Assembly: GCF_023554995.1 (NCBI RefSeq) | Contig: NZ_JAMJPK010000004.1 | Location: 310,001-374,000 of the forward strand | Direction: 5' to 3' | Length of the DNA stretch: 64,000 nucleotides | From: Halomonas gemina | GTDB lineage: Bacteria > Pseudomonadota > Gammaproteobacteria > Pseudomonadales > Halomonadaceae | Made by a program: the position numbers and the translations under genes | In this document: positions 33,387 to 42,789 of the stretch, piece after piece | Numbering within the stretch: the stretch's first letter is position 1 | Layout: every line of letters begins with the position of its first letter | The notes under the pieces: generated by a model | Database searches by the model: none | What the model was told of the DNA's origin: nothing | The model's input: only the letters and a program-made list of their open reading frames with translations

Positions 33387-35051
33387 ATGAGCACCCTTCC
33401 CGAGTACCAGAGCTACCTCGAAACCTTCTCCATCGACGACGTCATCGCGCGTCTCGATGACCATCGCGACGGCAAGGCCAACGCTTTCGAGTCCTGCTGC
33501 GGGCGCCACCTGCGCGCCGGCCGCGGCGACGTCCTGGCCCTGGTGCACGAGGACACCCAGGGCCAGGTCAACACCCTGACCTACGCCGAGCTCGATGCCG
33601 AGAGCGCAAAGCTCGCCGGCTGGTTCGCCGAGCGCGGCCTGGGCGTGGGCGACCGCATCGCCTGCATGCTGCCGCGCTCCCCGCAGCTGCTGGTGGCGGT
33701 GCTGGCTACGTGGCGCATCGGTGCCGTCTACCAGCCGCTGTTCACCGCCTTCGGCCCGGACGCCGTGGACTATCGCCTGGGGCGCGCCGATACCCGGCTG
33801 GTGATCACCGATCACGCCAACCGCTTCAAGTTCGACGGCCTGACCCAGTGCCCGCCGGTGCTCGCCGTGGGTGGGCCCAGCGCCGAGCACGGCGACGACC
33901 TGGACTGGAAGGAGGCACTCGACCACGCGCCGATCGAGGCCACCCCGCCGCGCCTCTCCCGCGACGAACCCTTCCTGCAGATGTTCACCTCCGGCACCGT
34001 AGGCAAGCCCAAGGGTGTGGCCGTGCCGCTGGCCGGCATGCCCGCCTTCGCCCTCTACATGGAACTGGCCGTCGACCTGCGCGACAGCGACCGTTTCTGG
34101 AACATGGCCGACCCAGGCTGGGCCTATGGCCTCTACTACGCCATCGCCGGGCCGCTGCTACTGGGCGTGACCACCCACTTCTGCGAGGCGGGCTTCAGCG
34201 CCGAGGGGGCGCTGGCCTTCATGAAGCGCCACCGCATCACCAACTTCGCCGCCGCGCCCACCGCCTATCGCCTGATGAAGGCCTCGGGCCTGTTCGACGA
34301 TGCCCATCAGACCCTCGAGCTGCGCGCGGCAAGCTCCGCCGGCGAGCCGCTCAACACCGAGGTGGTCACCTGGGTGGAGCGTTCGCTGGGCTGTCCGGTG
34401 ATGGACCACTACGGCCAGACCGAGACCGGCATGACCTGCAATAACCATCATGCCCTGGACCATCCCAAGCATGTCGGTGCCATGGGCGTGCCGATGCCCG
34501 GCTACCGCCTGGCGATCCTCGATGCCGAGTACAACGAATTGCCGCCGGGCGAGCCCGGCGTGCTGGCCGTGGACATCGAGAACTCCCCGGCACACTTCTT
34601 CGCCGGCTATACTTGGCAGGAGAAGCACCCCTTCGCGGAAGGGTATTATCTGACCGGCGACGTGGTGATCAGGAACGAGGATGGCACCTTCCAGTTCGCC
34701 GGCCGCGACGACGACATCATCACCACCGCCGGCTATCGCGTCGGGCCGACGGACGTGGAGAACAGCGTGATGACCCACCCGGCGGTGGCCGAATCCGCCG
34801 CCGTGGGCCAGCCTGACGAGATCCGCGGCGAGATCATCAAGTCCTATGTCGTGCTGCGCGAGGGCTTCGAGCCCAGCGACGAACTGGCCGACGAGATCCG
34901 CAAGCAGGTTCGCGAGCGCCTCTCCACCCACGCATACCCGCGGGTGATCGAGTTCGTCGAGGAACTGCCCAAGACCCCGAGCGGCAAGATCCAGCGCTTC
35001 AAGCTGCGCGCCGATGCCGTCGACAAGGTCGAGACGGGCGCTGCACAATGA
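33387..35051 (+). CDS. acyl-CoA synthetase (AMP-forming)
   Basis: A 554-residue ANL-superfamily ligase. The P-loop is TSGTVGKPKG (about residues 203-212), the adenine motif is in DHYGQTETGMT near 342-352, and the C-terminal catalytic Lys is in PKTPSGKIQRFKLR near 530. It converts a carboxylic acid to its CoA ester with ATP. The short variant resembles medium-chain or acetyl-type synthetases. The ATG at 33387 follows GAGAGGG. It is preceded by the TetR operator. Confidence 0.9.
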   Translation: MSTLPEYQSYLETFSIDDVIARLDDHRDGKANAFESCCGRHLRAGRGDVLALVHEDTQGQVNTLTYAELDAESAKLAGWFAERGLGVGDRIACMLPRSPQLLVAVLATWRIGAVYQPLFTAFGPDAVDYRLGRADTRLVITDHANRFKFDGLTQCPPVLAVGGPSAEHGDDLDWKEALDHAPIEATPPRLSRDEPFLQMFTSGTVGKPKGVAVPLAGMPAFALYMELAVDLRDSDRFWNMADPGWAYGLYYAIAGPLLLGVTTHFCEAGFSAEGALAFMKRHRITNFAAAPTAYRLMKASGLFDDAHQTLELRAASSAGEPLNTEVVTWVERSLGCPVMDHYGQTETGMTCNNHHALDHPKHVGAMGVPMPGYRLAILDAEYNELPPGEPGVLAVDIENSPAHFFAGYTWQEKHPFAEGYYLTGDVVIRNEDGTFQFAGRDDDIITTAGYRVGPTDVENSVMTHPAVAESAAVGQPDEIRGEIIKSYVVLREGFEPSDELADEIRKQVRERLSTHAYPRVIEFVEELPKTPSGKIQRFKLRADAVDKVETGAAQ

Positions 35052-35073
35052 CAACCGCAAGCGTCTGAAGCGA

Positions 35074-35187
35074 GAGGCACCGGGGGCAGGGCGAAGAGGG
35101 GTCCTATGCCAGGGATGGCATCGGTAGCGCCCAGGGAGGGGTTCACAGCGCCCCCTCGCAGCCCTGGCGACGGAATAGCCTCGAGCG
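35074..35187 (+). repeat. dispersed intergenic repeat, short copy
   Basis: About 114 bases starting GAGGCACCGGGGGCAGG and ending GGAATAGCCTCGAGC, containing GAGGGGTCC, ATGGCATCGGTAGCG and CAGCGCCCCCTCG. The same ordered blocks occur in a longer copy at 60178-60386. The two ends are partly complementary (GAGGGG with CCCCTC; CCGGGGGCAGG with CCCTGGCG), giving a stem-loop-like unit. It fills the gap between the synthetase and SDR genes. Confidence 0.65.
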
Positions 35188-35223
35188 CTTTCGGCCGCTG
35201 CCTTTAAACTTCGGGAACCCGAT

Positions 35224-35991
35224 ATGCACGTCAAGGATAATACCTTTCTGATCACCGGCGCCGCCTCCGGGCTGGGGGCGGCCACCGCCGAACGTCTGGT
35301 CGCCGCCGGCGGCCGGGTGGTGCTCTGCGATCTTAGTGATGCCGTCGAGGCCCATGCCGAGCGCCTGGGCGATGCCGCCCGGGCGGTGCGTGGCGACGTC
35401 ACCTCGGGCGAGGACATCCAGGCTGCCGTCGAGGTGGCGGTGGAGCTCAGCGAGGGTCTCGGCCTCGCCGGCGTGGTGCACTGCGCCGGTGTGGTCAGCG
35501 TCGGCAAGCTGGTTGATCGCGAGGGCAACCCCGCCGACCTCGAGGCCTACAATCGCACCATCCAGATCAATCTGGTGGGTACCTTCAACGTGATGCGCCT
35601 GGCCGCCGCCGCCATGGCCAGGAACCCCGCGGGCGAGGACGGCGAGCGCGGGGTGATCATCAACACCGCCTCCATCGCCGCCTTCGACGGCCAGGTGGGG
35701 CAGTGCGCCTACAGCGCCTCCAAGGCCGGGGTGGTGGGCATGAGCCTACCGGCGGCCAGGGAACTCTCCCGCCACGGTGTGCGGGTGATGGCCATCGCCC
35801 CCGGTGTGTTCGAGACGCCGATGATGAGCGAGATTCCCGACGAGGCTGCCCAGGCCCTGGCCGCCGCCGTGCCATTCCCCAAGCGTCTGGGCAAGCCCGA
35901 CGAGTTTGCCCGGCTGGCCGAGCAGATCATTACCAACACCATGCTCAATGGCGAAGTGATCCGCCTGGACGGCGGGATCCGCATGCAGTAG
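35224..35991 (+). CDS. SDR family 3-hydroxyacyl-CoA dehydrogenase-like protein
   Basis: A 255-residue short-chain dehydrogenase. The NAD motif is TGAASGLG (about residues 11-18), the active site is YSASKAG near 164, with the catalytic Ser in [11 protein letters not shown]. The sequence resembles type II 3-hydroxyacyl-CoA (2-methyl-3-hydroxybutyryl-CoA) dehydrogenases. It would act between the acyl-CoA dehydrogenase and thiolase encoded nearby; an enoyl-CoA hydratase is not in this window. A terminator follows. Confidence 0.88.
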   Translation: MHVKDNTFLITGAASGLGAATAERLVAAGGRVVLCDLSDAVEAHAERLGDAARAVRGDVTSGEDIQAAVEVAVELSEGLGLAGVVHCAGVVSVGKLVDREGNPADLEAYNRTIQINLVGTFNVMRLAAAAMARNPAGEDGERGVIINTASIAAFDGQVGQCAYSASKAGVVGMSLPAARELSRHGVRVMAIAPGVFETPMMSEIPDEAAQALAAAVPFPKRLGKPDEFARLAEQIITNTMLNGEVIRLDGGIRMQ

Positions 35992-36068
35992 CGCCCTACG
36001 GGTAGCGCCAAGCAGAAAGCGCCGAGCGTCAAGCTGCTCGGTGACGGGCAGCAGGTGCCGAGGTAGTA

Positions 36069-36105
36069 AAAGCCCTCGCTGGATCAAGCATCCAGTGGGG
36101 GCTTT
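36069..36105 (+). terminator. stem-loop terminator after the SDR gene
   Basis: AAAGCCCTCGCTGGAT and ATCCAGTGGGGGCTTT pair over 16 positions (two as G-T in RNA) with a 5-base loop. Only three T end the stem, with two more after GCG, so termination may be partial. It is 78 bases past the SDR stop codon. Confidence 0.65.
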
Positions 36106-36143
36106 GCGTTGACGCCGGGGGTGGCAGAAACATCATGCTGTTC

Positions 36144-36202
36144 GCTCGGCGCTCGGCGCTCGGCGCTCGGCGCTCGGCGCTCGGCGCTCGGCGCTCGGCG
36201 CT
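36144..36202 (+). repeat. tandem array of a 7-bp unit (GCTCGGC), eight full copies
   Basis: Eight identical copies of GCTCGGC run head to tail from 36144 to 36199, followed by a partial GCT. The array lies 17 bases before a possible -35 element of the acyl-CoA dehydrogenase promoter. A perfect array of this kind is prone to slippage and copy-number change. Confidence 0.9.
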
Positions 36203-36244
36203 GAGTTTAAACGAACGCTTGACTCTCCCTTCTCCGGCGGATAA

Positions 36245-36264
36245 TTTCAAACACATGTTTGAAA
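36245..36264 (+). promoter_or_regulatory. PsrA-type operator at the acyl-CoA dehydrogenase promoter
   Basis: TTTCAAACACATGTTTGAAA is a palindrome with exact 9-base arms. Its core CAAAC-N4-GTTTG fits the PsrA consensus (C/G)AAAC-N2-4-GTTT(G/C). It begins at the last base of a possible -10 (GATAAT at 36240) paired with TTGACT at 36219. PsrA represses beta-oxidation genes until it binds long-chain acyl-CoA. Confidence 0.75.
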
Positions 36265-36339
36265 GCGGCCGGCGCCGCCTTCGCGTCCCTATGTGTCGGC
36301 GCCTGCTTGTGGCCCGGCGGTGGAACTGGAGAGATCGAG

Positions 36340-38151
36340 ATGCCCGACTATCAGGCCCCCCTGCGCGACCTGCGCTTCGTGATGGACGAGATGCTGGACT
36401 ACCCGGCCCACTACGCCCGCCTGCCCGGCGGTGAGGAGGCCAGTCCCGACGTGGTCGCCGCCATCCTGGAGGAGGGCGCGCGCTTCGCCCGCGAGGTGCT
36501 GCTGCCGCTGAACCAGAGCGGCGATCGCGAGGGCTGCCTGCTGGAGGGCGGCGAGGTGAAGGCGCCGAAGGGCTTCAAGGAGGCCTACGCCCAGTACGTG
36601 GAGGGCGGCTGGCCGAGCCTGGCCGCCGACCCCGCGCACGGCGGCCAGGGCCTGCCGCCCTCGCTTGCCATGGTGCTCAACGAGATGGTCTGCGCCACCA
36701 ACCTGGCCTGGGGCATGTACCCGGGGCTCTCCCACGGCGCCGCCGACGCCCTGCGCCACCACGGCACCGAGGAGCAGCAGGCCACCTACCTGACCCGGCT
36801 GGTGGAGGGCACCTGGACCGGCACCATGTGCCTCACCGAGCCCCACTGCGGCACCGATCTCGGCCTGATCAAGACCCGCGCCGTGCCCAATGACGAAGGC
36901 AGCTATGCGGTAACGGGAACGAAGATCTTTATCTCCGCCGGCGAGCACGACCTGGCCGAGAACATTGTCCACCTGGTGCTGGCCAAGCTGCCCGACGCCC
37001 CCGAAGGCTCCAGGGGCATCTCGCTGTTCGTGGTGCCGAAGTTCTTGCCCGATGCCGAGGGCAACCCGGGCGAGCGAAACGGCGTGGTGTGCGGCTCCCT
37101 GGAGCACAAGATGGGCATCCACGGCAACGCCACCTGCGTGATGAACTTCGACGCGGCGAAAGGCTACCTGGTGGGCGCGCCCAACAAGGGGCTGGCTTGC
37201 ATGTTCACCATGATGAATGCTGCACGCATCGGCGTCGGCATCCAGGGCCTGGGTCTCACCGAGGCGAGCTTCCAGAACGCCCTGGCCTATGCCCGCGACC
37301 GCTTGCAGATGCGCGCACTCGGAGGTCCGAAGTCGCCCGAGAAGGCCGCCGACCCGATCATCGTCCACCCGGACGTGCGCCGCATGCTGCTGACCCAGAA
37401 GGCCTTCGCCGAGGGTGGCAGGATGCTGGTGCTCTACACCGCGCAGATGATCGACAGCGTCGAGCACGGCACGGACGCCGACGAGAAGGCGCGTGCCGAG
37501 ACGCTGCTGGGCCTGCTGACCCCCATCGTCAAGGCGTTCCTCACCGAGGTGGGCTTCGAGGCGACCAACGAGGGCGTGCAGGTGTTCGGCGGACACGGTT
37601 TCATCCAGGAGTGGGGCATGGAGCAGCTGGTGCGCGACGCGCGCATCACCCGCCTCTACGAGGGCACCACCGGCATCCAGGCCCTCGACCTGCTGGGCCG
37701 CAAGGTGCTGATGAGTCAGGGCGAGAGCCTCAAGGTCTTCACCAGGGAGATCCACAAGTTCTGCCAGGCCGAGGAGGGCAACGGCGAGCTCGCCGAGTTC
37801 GTGCGCCCGCTGGCCAAGCTCAACCAGGAGTGGGGCGAGATGACCATGGCCATCGGCATGAAGGCCATGTCCGACCGCGAGGAGGTGGGCGCGGCCAGCG
37901 TCGACTACCTGATGTACTCGGGCTACGTGACCCTGGCCTACCTCTTCGCCCGGGCGGCGAAACAGGCCCGGATGGCGCTTTCCGAGGGCACCTTTGATGC
38001 CGCCTTCTATCGCGCCAAGCTCGATACCGCACGCTTCTTCTACCAGCGACTGCTGCCGCGCACCCGCGCCCACAAAGCCGCCCTCGAGGCCGGCGCCGAG
38101 TCGTTGATGGCGATCGGCGCCGAGGACTTCGGCCTGGGCTTCGAGATCTAG
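36340..38151 (+). CDS. acyl-CoA dehydrogenase (long, ~600-residue type)
   Basis: A 603-residue FAD enzyme, longer than the usual ~390 because of the C-terminal extension found in this beta-oxidation group. Family motifs are MCLTEPHCGTDLGLIKT (about residues 163-179) and GGHGFIQEWGMEQLVRDARI (about 417-436). It forms the trans-2-enoyl-CoA, passing electrons to ETF. The start is the ATG at 36340, with GGAGAG upstream; an in-frame TTG at 36259 lies inside the PsrA-type operator and is rejected. It has its own promoter and terminator. Confidence 0.93.
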   Translation: MPDYQAPLRDLRFVMDEMLDYPAHYARLPGGEEASPDVVAAILEEGARFAREVLLPLNQSGDREGCLLEGGEVKAPKGFKEAYAQYVEGGWPSLAADPAHGGQGLPPSLAMVLNEMVCATNLAWGMYPGLSHGAADALRHHGTEEQQATYLTRLVEGTWTGTMCLTEPHCGTDLGLIKTRAVPNDEGSYAVTGTKIFISAGEHDLAENIVHLVLAKLPDAPEGSRGISLFVVPKFLPDAEGNPGERNGVVCGSLEHKMGIHGNATCVMNFDAAKGYLVGAPNKGLACMFTMMNAARIGVGIQGLGLTEASFQNALAYARDRLQMRALGGPKSPEKAADPIIVHPDVRRMLLTQKAFAEGGRMLVLYTAQMIDSVEHGTDADEKARAETLLGLLTPIVKAFLTEVGFEATNEGVQVFGGHGFIQEWGMEQLVRDARITRLYEGTTGIQALDLLGRKVLMSQGESLKVFTREIHKFCQAEEGNGELAEFVRPLAKLNQEWGEMTMAIGMKAMSDREEVGAASVDYLMYSGYVTLAYLFARAAKQARMALSEGTFDAAFYRAKLDTARFFYQRLLPRTRAHKAALEAGAESLMAIGAEDFGLGFEI

Positions 38152-38182
38152 CACTCTCTCGATCGGGAACGATCGGTATCTG

Positions 38183-38212
38183 GCGGCGGGGAACTCCTTC
38201 GCCGCTTTTTTT
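38183..38212 (+). terminator. Rho-independent terminator after the acyl-CoA dehydrogenase gene
   Basis: GCGGCG and CGCCGC flank an 11-base loop, followed by seven T. It begins 32 bases past the stop codon. The rest of the 325-base gap before dctP holds no visible gene and presumably carries the dctPQM promoter. Confidence 0.8.
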
Positions 38213-38476
38213 ACGCTGCGTCATGGAGGCCGGCCTCGTGAACGCGGCGGGCAGTTCCTGCGTCGTCAAATGAAACGATGGTGGAGTCGTATTGGCCCCA
38301 CACTTGCATATACTTGGCTGGATTTTCGATATCCAACCGTTTCAATTACCCAGTTTCAGCACAAGTCTGCGCATTCTCGGGCAAAACGGCCGGGGCGGCT
38401 GACCGTAAGGTAAAGGGGTTTACCGCAGCGTGAAGATTGCTGCTGGCACCAAAATGGACCATGAGGAGAGAGAACA

Positions 38477-39535
38477 ATGCACAAGATGACCCGAATTGCC
38501 CTGTCTGTCGGGGTGGCCGCTGGCCTGACGGCGGGCTCGGTGGCAGCCGAGGCCGCCGAGAGCTGGCGCATGGCGACTCCCTGGAGCGGTGGCCCCTGGC
38601 TGGAGCGTGATGCCGAGACCTTCGCCAACTACGCCAACCAGCTGACCGGCGGCGAGATCGAGATCGAGGTCTTTCCCGGTGGCACCCTGGGGGGCGCCCT
38701 GCGTGTGACCAACACCGTGACGTCCGGGGTGGCCGAGGTGAGCCACAACTATATCAACTACGACTACGGCACCGATCCCACCGCGGCGCTGCTGGCCGGT
38801 CACTCCAGTGGCCTGACGCCGGAAGAGTTCATGCTGTGGATGTATGAGGGTGGCGGCGTGGAGCTCTACGAGGAGTTCCGCCGCGACGTCTTCGATGTGG
38901 TGGCCTTCCCCTGCTCAATTCTGGGCACGGAGATCTTCCTGCACTCCAACAAGAAGGTCGAGACCCTGGAAGACTTCCAGGGCCTGCGCCTGCGCACCTC
39001 CGGCGCCTGGGCCGAGATTGCCTCCCGCCTCGGCGCGTCCACCGTGGTGATGGCCGGCGGCGAGATCTACAGCGCCCTGGAGCGCGGCGTCATCGATGCC
39101 GCCGAGTGGGGCAGCCCGGAGATGAACCGTCCCACCGGTTTCCAGGAAGTGGCCCAGTACGTGATCCTGCCCGGTGTGCACCAGTCTGGTGGCTTCCTCG
39201 AGTGTCAGGTCAATCAGGAGGCGTGGGATGGTCTGAGCGAAGAGCAGCAGGAGATGCTGCGCCTGGCCGGCAAGCTGAGCGTCTACGATTCCTGGCTGGC
39301 CAGCTCCTTTGCCGACCTGGAGGCTTATCAGGCGCTGGTCGATGGTCCCAACGAGATGGTTCAGCTGGACCAATCCTTCATCGACGCCATCTATGACGAG
39401 ACCGAGAAGTGGGAGAACGAGTACGCCGAGGAGAACGAGTGGTTCGCCCGTGTGCTTGAGTCCCAGCGCAGCTTCAAGGAGGCGATCAGCCTCTGGCCGG
39501 AGTATCGTCTGCCCATTGGTGGTGCCAATAACTGA
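38477..39535 (+). CDS. dctP: TRAP transporter substrate-binding protein (DctP family)
   Basis: A 352-residue periplasmic binding protein. A signal peptide spans about residues 1-30 (ALSVGVAAGLTAGSVAAEA). The DctP signature region GEIYSALERGVIDAAEWGSP is at about residues 195-214, and the Arg that usually binds the ligand carboxylate is in LRLRTSGAW near 171-179. The AEW-type motif is like binding proteins for alpha-keto or aromatic acids, but the ligand cannot be fixed. It precedes dctQ and dctM. Confidence 0.92.
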   Translation: MHKMTRIALSVGVAAGLTAGSVAAEAAESWRMATPWSGGPWLERDAETFANYANQLTGGEIEIEVFPGGTLGGALRVTNTVTSGVAEVSHNYINYDYGTDPTAALLAGHSSGLTPEEFMLWMYEGGGVELYEEFRRDVFDVVAFPCSILGTEIFLHSNKKVETLEDFQGLRLRTSGAWAEIASRLGASTVVMAGGEIYSALERGVIDAAEWGSPEMNRPTGFQEVAQYVILPGVHQSGGFLECQVNQEAWDGLSEEQQEMLRLAGKLSVYDSWLASSFADLEAYQALVDGPNEMVQLDQSFIDAIYDETEKWENEYAEENEWFARVLESQRSFKEAISLWPEYRLPIGGANN

Positions 39536-39560
39536 GCCTAGCCTCATCAGGCATCATGGG

Positions 39561-39584
39561 AAGAGAGGCCGTCAGGCCTCTCTT
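39561..39584 (+). other. perfect 10-bp stem-loop between dctP and dctQ
   Basis: AAGAGAGGCC and GGCCTCTCTT separated by GTCA, 25 bases past the dctP stop codon. Few T follow, so it is more likely an mRNA stabiliser or weak attenuator that keeps DctP more abundant than DctQM. Confidence 0.75.
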
Positions 39585-39604
39585 CTGCCGTCTGGGCAAG
39601 GCTA

Positions 39605-40135
39605 ATGGGAATTCATGACATGAGACTCATCAACTCGATCGAAGCCGTCACGCGCCGGGCGGGCTGGCTTGGTGCGGTGCTGATCTTTCCGCTGATCGGT
39701 GCCCTTGTCTTTGAGGTGTTCAGCCGTTACGTGCTCGGGCGCCCGACGATGTGGGCCTTCGAAATCAGCTACATGGTGATGGGCGCCATCTTCATGCTGG
39801 GCATGGCCAATGCCCTGCGGGTGGGTCAGCACGTCAGCGTGGATATTCTCAGCCTGAACCTGGGCCAGCGCAGCAATGCCCTGGTGCGGCTGGTGGGCTA
39901 CGCACTCTTCCTGCCGATACTGCTCTGGCTGGTATGGGAGCTCTCGAAGTATGCCCTGGCCGCCTTCAACTCCGGCGAGCGCTCCGGCCGCTCGGCCTGG
40001 AACCCGGTAATCTGGCCGGTGTTCACCGTCTGGTTCGCCGGCTTCCTGCTGCTCGCCCTGCAGGTGGTGGCGGAGCTGCTCAAGTCGCTGGCTATCCTGA
40101 GGGGCCAAGCGCCAGCCGCGGAGGATCAGGCATGA
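39605..40135 (+). CDS. dctQ: TRAP transporter small membrane subunit
   Basis: A 176-residue protein with four hydrophobic helices, the DctQ type. Family features include EVFSRYVLGRPTMWAFEIS near residues 39-57 and the start of helix 3 at GYALFLPILLW. It pairs with DctM. The start may be ATG 39605 or ATG 39620 (five residues shorter). It overlaps dctM by four bases. Confidence 0.88.
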   Translation: MGIHDMRLINSIEAVTRRAGWLGAVLIFPLIGALVFEVFSRYVLGRPTMWAFEISYMVMGAIFMLGMANALRVGQHVSVDILSLNLGQRSNALVRLVGYALFLPILLWLVWELSKYALAAFNSGERSGRSAWNPVIWPVFTVWFAGFLLLALQVVAELLKSLAILRGQAPAAEDQA

Positions 40136-41457
40136 GCGATTATCTTGCCTTGCTGATGTTCCCGGCGCTGATGGCCTTCATCATCGCAGGTTTCCCCATC
40201 GCCTTCTCGATGATCGTGGTGGCGACGATCTTTGGTCTCATGCAGTTCGGCGATGCCGCGGCCTACCAGCTGCTGACCAAGATCGAGGATACCGCCTCCA
40301 ACTCCATCCTGGCGGCGGTGCCGCTGTTCATCTTCATGGGTGCCGTGCTGGAGCGCTCCGGCATTGCCGAGCGGCTGTTCGGCGCCATCCATCTTTGGAC
40401 CACGCGGTTACCCGGTGGGCTGGGTGTCGGTGCCATCATCATGGGGACCCTGTTTGCGGCTTCCAGCGGGGTGGTCGGAGCGACCGAGGCGGTGATCGGC
40501 ATGCTGGCGGTGCCGGTGATGCTCAAGCACCATTACGACAAGCGGCTTATCTCCGGCACCATCTGCGCCAGCGGCTCACTGGGCACCGCCATTCCTCCCT
40601 CCATTACCGTCGTGGTGCTCGGGCCGGTGGCAGGTGTCTCGGTCGGCTCGCTGTTCAGTGGCTTGCTGATTCCGGGCATCCTGATGGCGGTACTCTTCCT
40701 GATCTATATCATCGGCGTGGCCTACCTGAAGCCGGCGATGGCACCCCGGATCGAGGAAACCGAGCAAGTGTCGCTGGGTGAGCGGTGTCGTATCACCCTG
40801 GTTGCACTCCTCCCCACCATGGCCCTGATCTTCGTGGTGCTCGGGACCATCCTGATGGGCGTGGCCACGCCCACCGAGGCCGCCGCCTGCGGAGCCCTGG
40901 GGGCGGTGATACTGGCACTGGCGTATCGCAACCTGACGCTCAAGGTGCTATGGCAAGCGGCCATCAGGACCATGAACATCTCGGCCATGATCCTGCTGAT
41001 CGTGATGGGTGGCAGCATGTTCGCCGGGGTGTTCTTCGCTGCGGGAGGGATGGCCACCGTACAGTCGCTGCTGATGGGAACAGGCCTCGATCCCTGGATG
41101 ATCCTGGCGCTGATCCTGCTGATCACCTTCATTGCCGGTTTCGTGCTTGATCTCATCTCGGTGGTGTTGATCATCATCCCGGTGGCGATGCCGGTCGTGC
41201 GGATGCTGGGCTTCGACGAGATCTGGTTCTGCGTGGCCTTCCTGGTGGTGCTGCAGACCAGCTACCTGACACCGCCCCTGGCCCCGGCGATCTTCTACCT
41301 GCGGGCCATCACTCCGCCCGAGGTCACGCTCAGGCACATGTACGCCGGGGTGGTGCCCTTCATCATTGCCCAACTCCTGGTACTGGCGCTGGTGCTGGCC
41401 TTCCCGGCGCTTGCCATGTGGCTGCCGGATGCCATGAGTGGGCCTTCCTGGAAATAG
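40132..41457 (+). CDS. dctM: TRAP transporter large membrane subunit
   Basis: A 441-residue DctM permease with about twelve hydrophobic segments, the sodium- or proton-driven channel of the TRAP system. Conserved runs include PLFIFMGAVLERSGIAERLF (about residues 62-81) and GSLGTAIPPSITVVVLGPVAG (starting near 148). Its ATG overlaps the dctQ stop codon. 212 bases without a clear gene follow. Confidence 0.93.
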   Translation: MSDYLALLMFPALMAFIIAGFPIAFSMIVVATIFGLMQFGDAAAYQLLTKIEDTASNSILAAVPLFIFMGAVLERSGIAERLFGAIHLWTTRLPGGLGVGAIIMGTLFAASSGVVGATEAVIGMLAVPVMLKHHYDKRLISGTICASGSLGTAIPPSITVVVLGPVAGVSVGSLFSGLLIPGILMAVLFLIYIIGVAYLKPAMAPRIEETEQVSLGERCRITLVALLPTMALIFVVLGTILMGVATPTEAAACGALGAVILALAYRNLTLKVLWQAAIRTMNISAMILLIVMGGSMFAGVFFAAGGMATVQSLLMGTGLDPWMILALILLITFIAGFVLDLISVVLIIIPVAMPVVRMLGFDEIWFCVAFLVVLQTSYLTPPLAPAIFYLRAITPPEVTLRHMYAGVVPFIIAQLLVLALVLAFPALAMWLPDAMSGPSWK

Positions 41458-41669
41458 GCCAGTTGGTCGACCTTGCGGCGGGCATTGGCTCGCCGCATTC
41501 ATGTTAGCGTCGGCAGTCGCGACAATTCGCTCGTGCCCTCGGGAAGCGCCGAAGTGGCGCTACCCTTGATCGAGCTCACCGGGCCATTGATAAGCGGACA
41601 GGCGAAGAGCAGGATGCACCCTAATGCGCTTGGCTATCTGCCTTGCCGTTCTTGCGGAGTGACTGCCTC

Positions 41670-42635
41670 ATGCGTGTCTTTGCCAATCCGGTCGGTGCCG
41701 GGTCCCTCTGGTTCGACAACCTCGCGACCGCCACCGGCACGCCCGTTGCCTATGATCCTCAGGCTAGGGCCTTCATCACCATGCCGCCGTTCTGCGCCAA
41801 TCGCGACGTGATCGGCTGTAACTGGATTGCCCCCAAGCAGGGCGCCTTCTGTCGCGCCTGCGCCATGACGAAGCTGGCGCCGGACAAATCCATTCCGAAT
41901 GCCCTACCCCACTGGGCCAAGACCGAGGCCGCCAAGCGCTGGGTGATCGACAACCTTGGCCGCTGGAACTGGTTTCGGCCCGAGGACCCTGGAGCTCCCC
42001 CCGTGTTCCACATGCTGGCCGAGGGCCACACCCCGGTGCCCATGGGGCATGTCGGCGGTGTGGTGACGATCAGTGTGGCGGAGGCAGACCCGGTTCTCAG
42101 CACTACCCGCCGAGAGGCCCTGGAAGAGCCCTACCGCACCATGATCGGTCATATGCGTCACGAGATCGCGCACATGCTCTGGTGGCGTCTGAGCCTGAGA
42201 GAAGACTTCCTCGGCGCCTTCCGGGACATGTTTGGCGATGAGCGGGAGGACTATCCGGCCGCGCTCAAGCGTCATTACCACAACGGGCCACCGCCCTACT
42301 GGCGCTCGAACTTCGTCAGCACCTATGCCTCTGCACATCCCCACGAGGATTGGGCCGAAACCGCGTCCCATCTGCTGCACCTGACGGATATCGCTGACAG
42401 TTTTGTTGCTGCCGGCTTGTCTTCCAGTGACCTGCCGTACCTCGGGTGGGACCCCTACATGGAGGCAGACGCCGAGAACTTGATCTATATTGCTACGCAT
42501 CAGGTCATGGCGGTCAACCACATCAATCGCGCGATGGGGTTGCCGGATCTATACCCATTTGTGCTTTCCGAAAAGGTCCGCCGCAAGCTGGTCTTCATGC
42601 ACGACTGGCTACGTCGGGGCGCCCAGGGGTTGTGA
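41670..42635 (+). CDS. putative zinc-binding metallopeptidase with N-terminal zinc ribbon
   Basis: A 321-residue protein. The N-terminus has a zinc-ribbon-like set of cysteines (PPFCANRDVIGCNW and FCRACAM, about residues 36-72). The active site is HEIAHMLWW near residues 166-174, a HExxH-type zinc motif in which HEIAH fits HExxH. This matches a family of putative zinc metallopeptidases of unknown substrate (the DUF2248-like group). No signal peptide. The ATG at 41670 gives the family start RVFANPVGAGSLWFDN. It stands alone between the TRAP operon and the HTH-GST operon. Confidence 0.8.
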   Translation: MRVFANPVGAGSLWFDNLATATGTPVAYDPQARAFITMPPFCANRDVIGCNWIAPKQGAFCRACAMTKLAPDKSIPNALPHWAKTEAAKRWVIDNLGRWNWFRPEDPGAPPVFHMLAEGHTPVPMGHVGGVVTISVAEADPVLSTTRREALEEPYRTMIGHMRHEIAHMLWWRLSLREDFLGAFRDMFGDEREDYPAALKRHYHNGPPPYWRSNFVSTYASAHPHEDWAETASHLLHLTDIADSFVAAGLSSSDLPYLGWDPYMEADAENLIYIATHQVMAVNHINRAMGLPDLYPFVLSEKVRRKLVFMHDWLRRGAQGL

Positions 42636-42789
42636 GCCGGTCCCGGCTCGGGTCATGCCTCCGGGGGCGCCGGTCGGCCGTATGTCGACGCCTGGCCGAG
42701 TGACTGGTACCGATGTCGTGACAGAGGCATGATGAGTGCCTCGACGCTCCGAGGCGGCGAGAGACTGCCACGCGCACGAGGAACCGTCC

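Noticed and set aside
36014..36062. Extra hairpin (AGCGCCGAGC ... GCTCGGTGACGG) after the SDR gene
   Set aside because: Short and imperfect; the stem at 36069-36105 is the better terminator.
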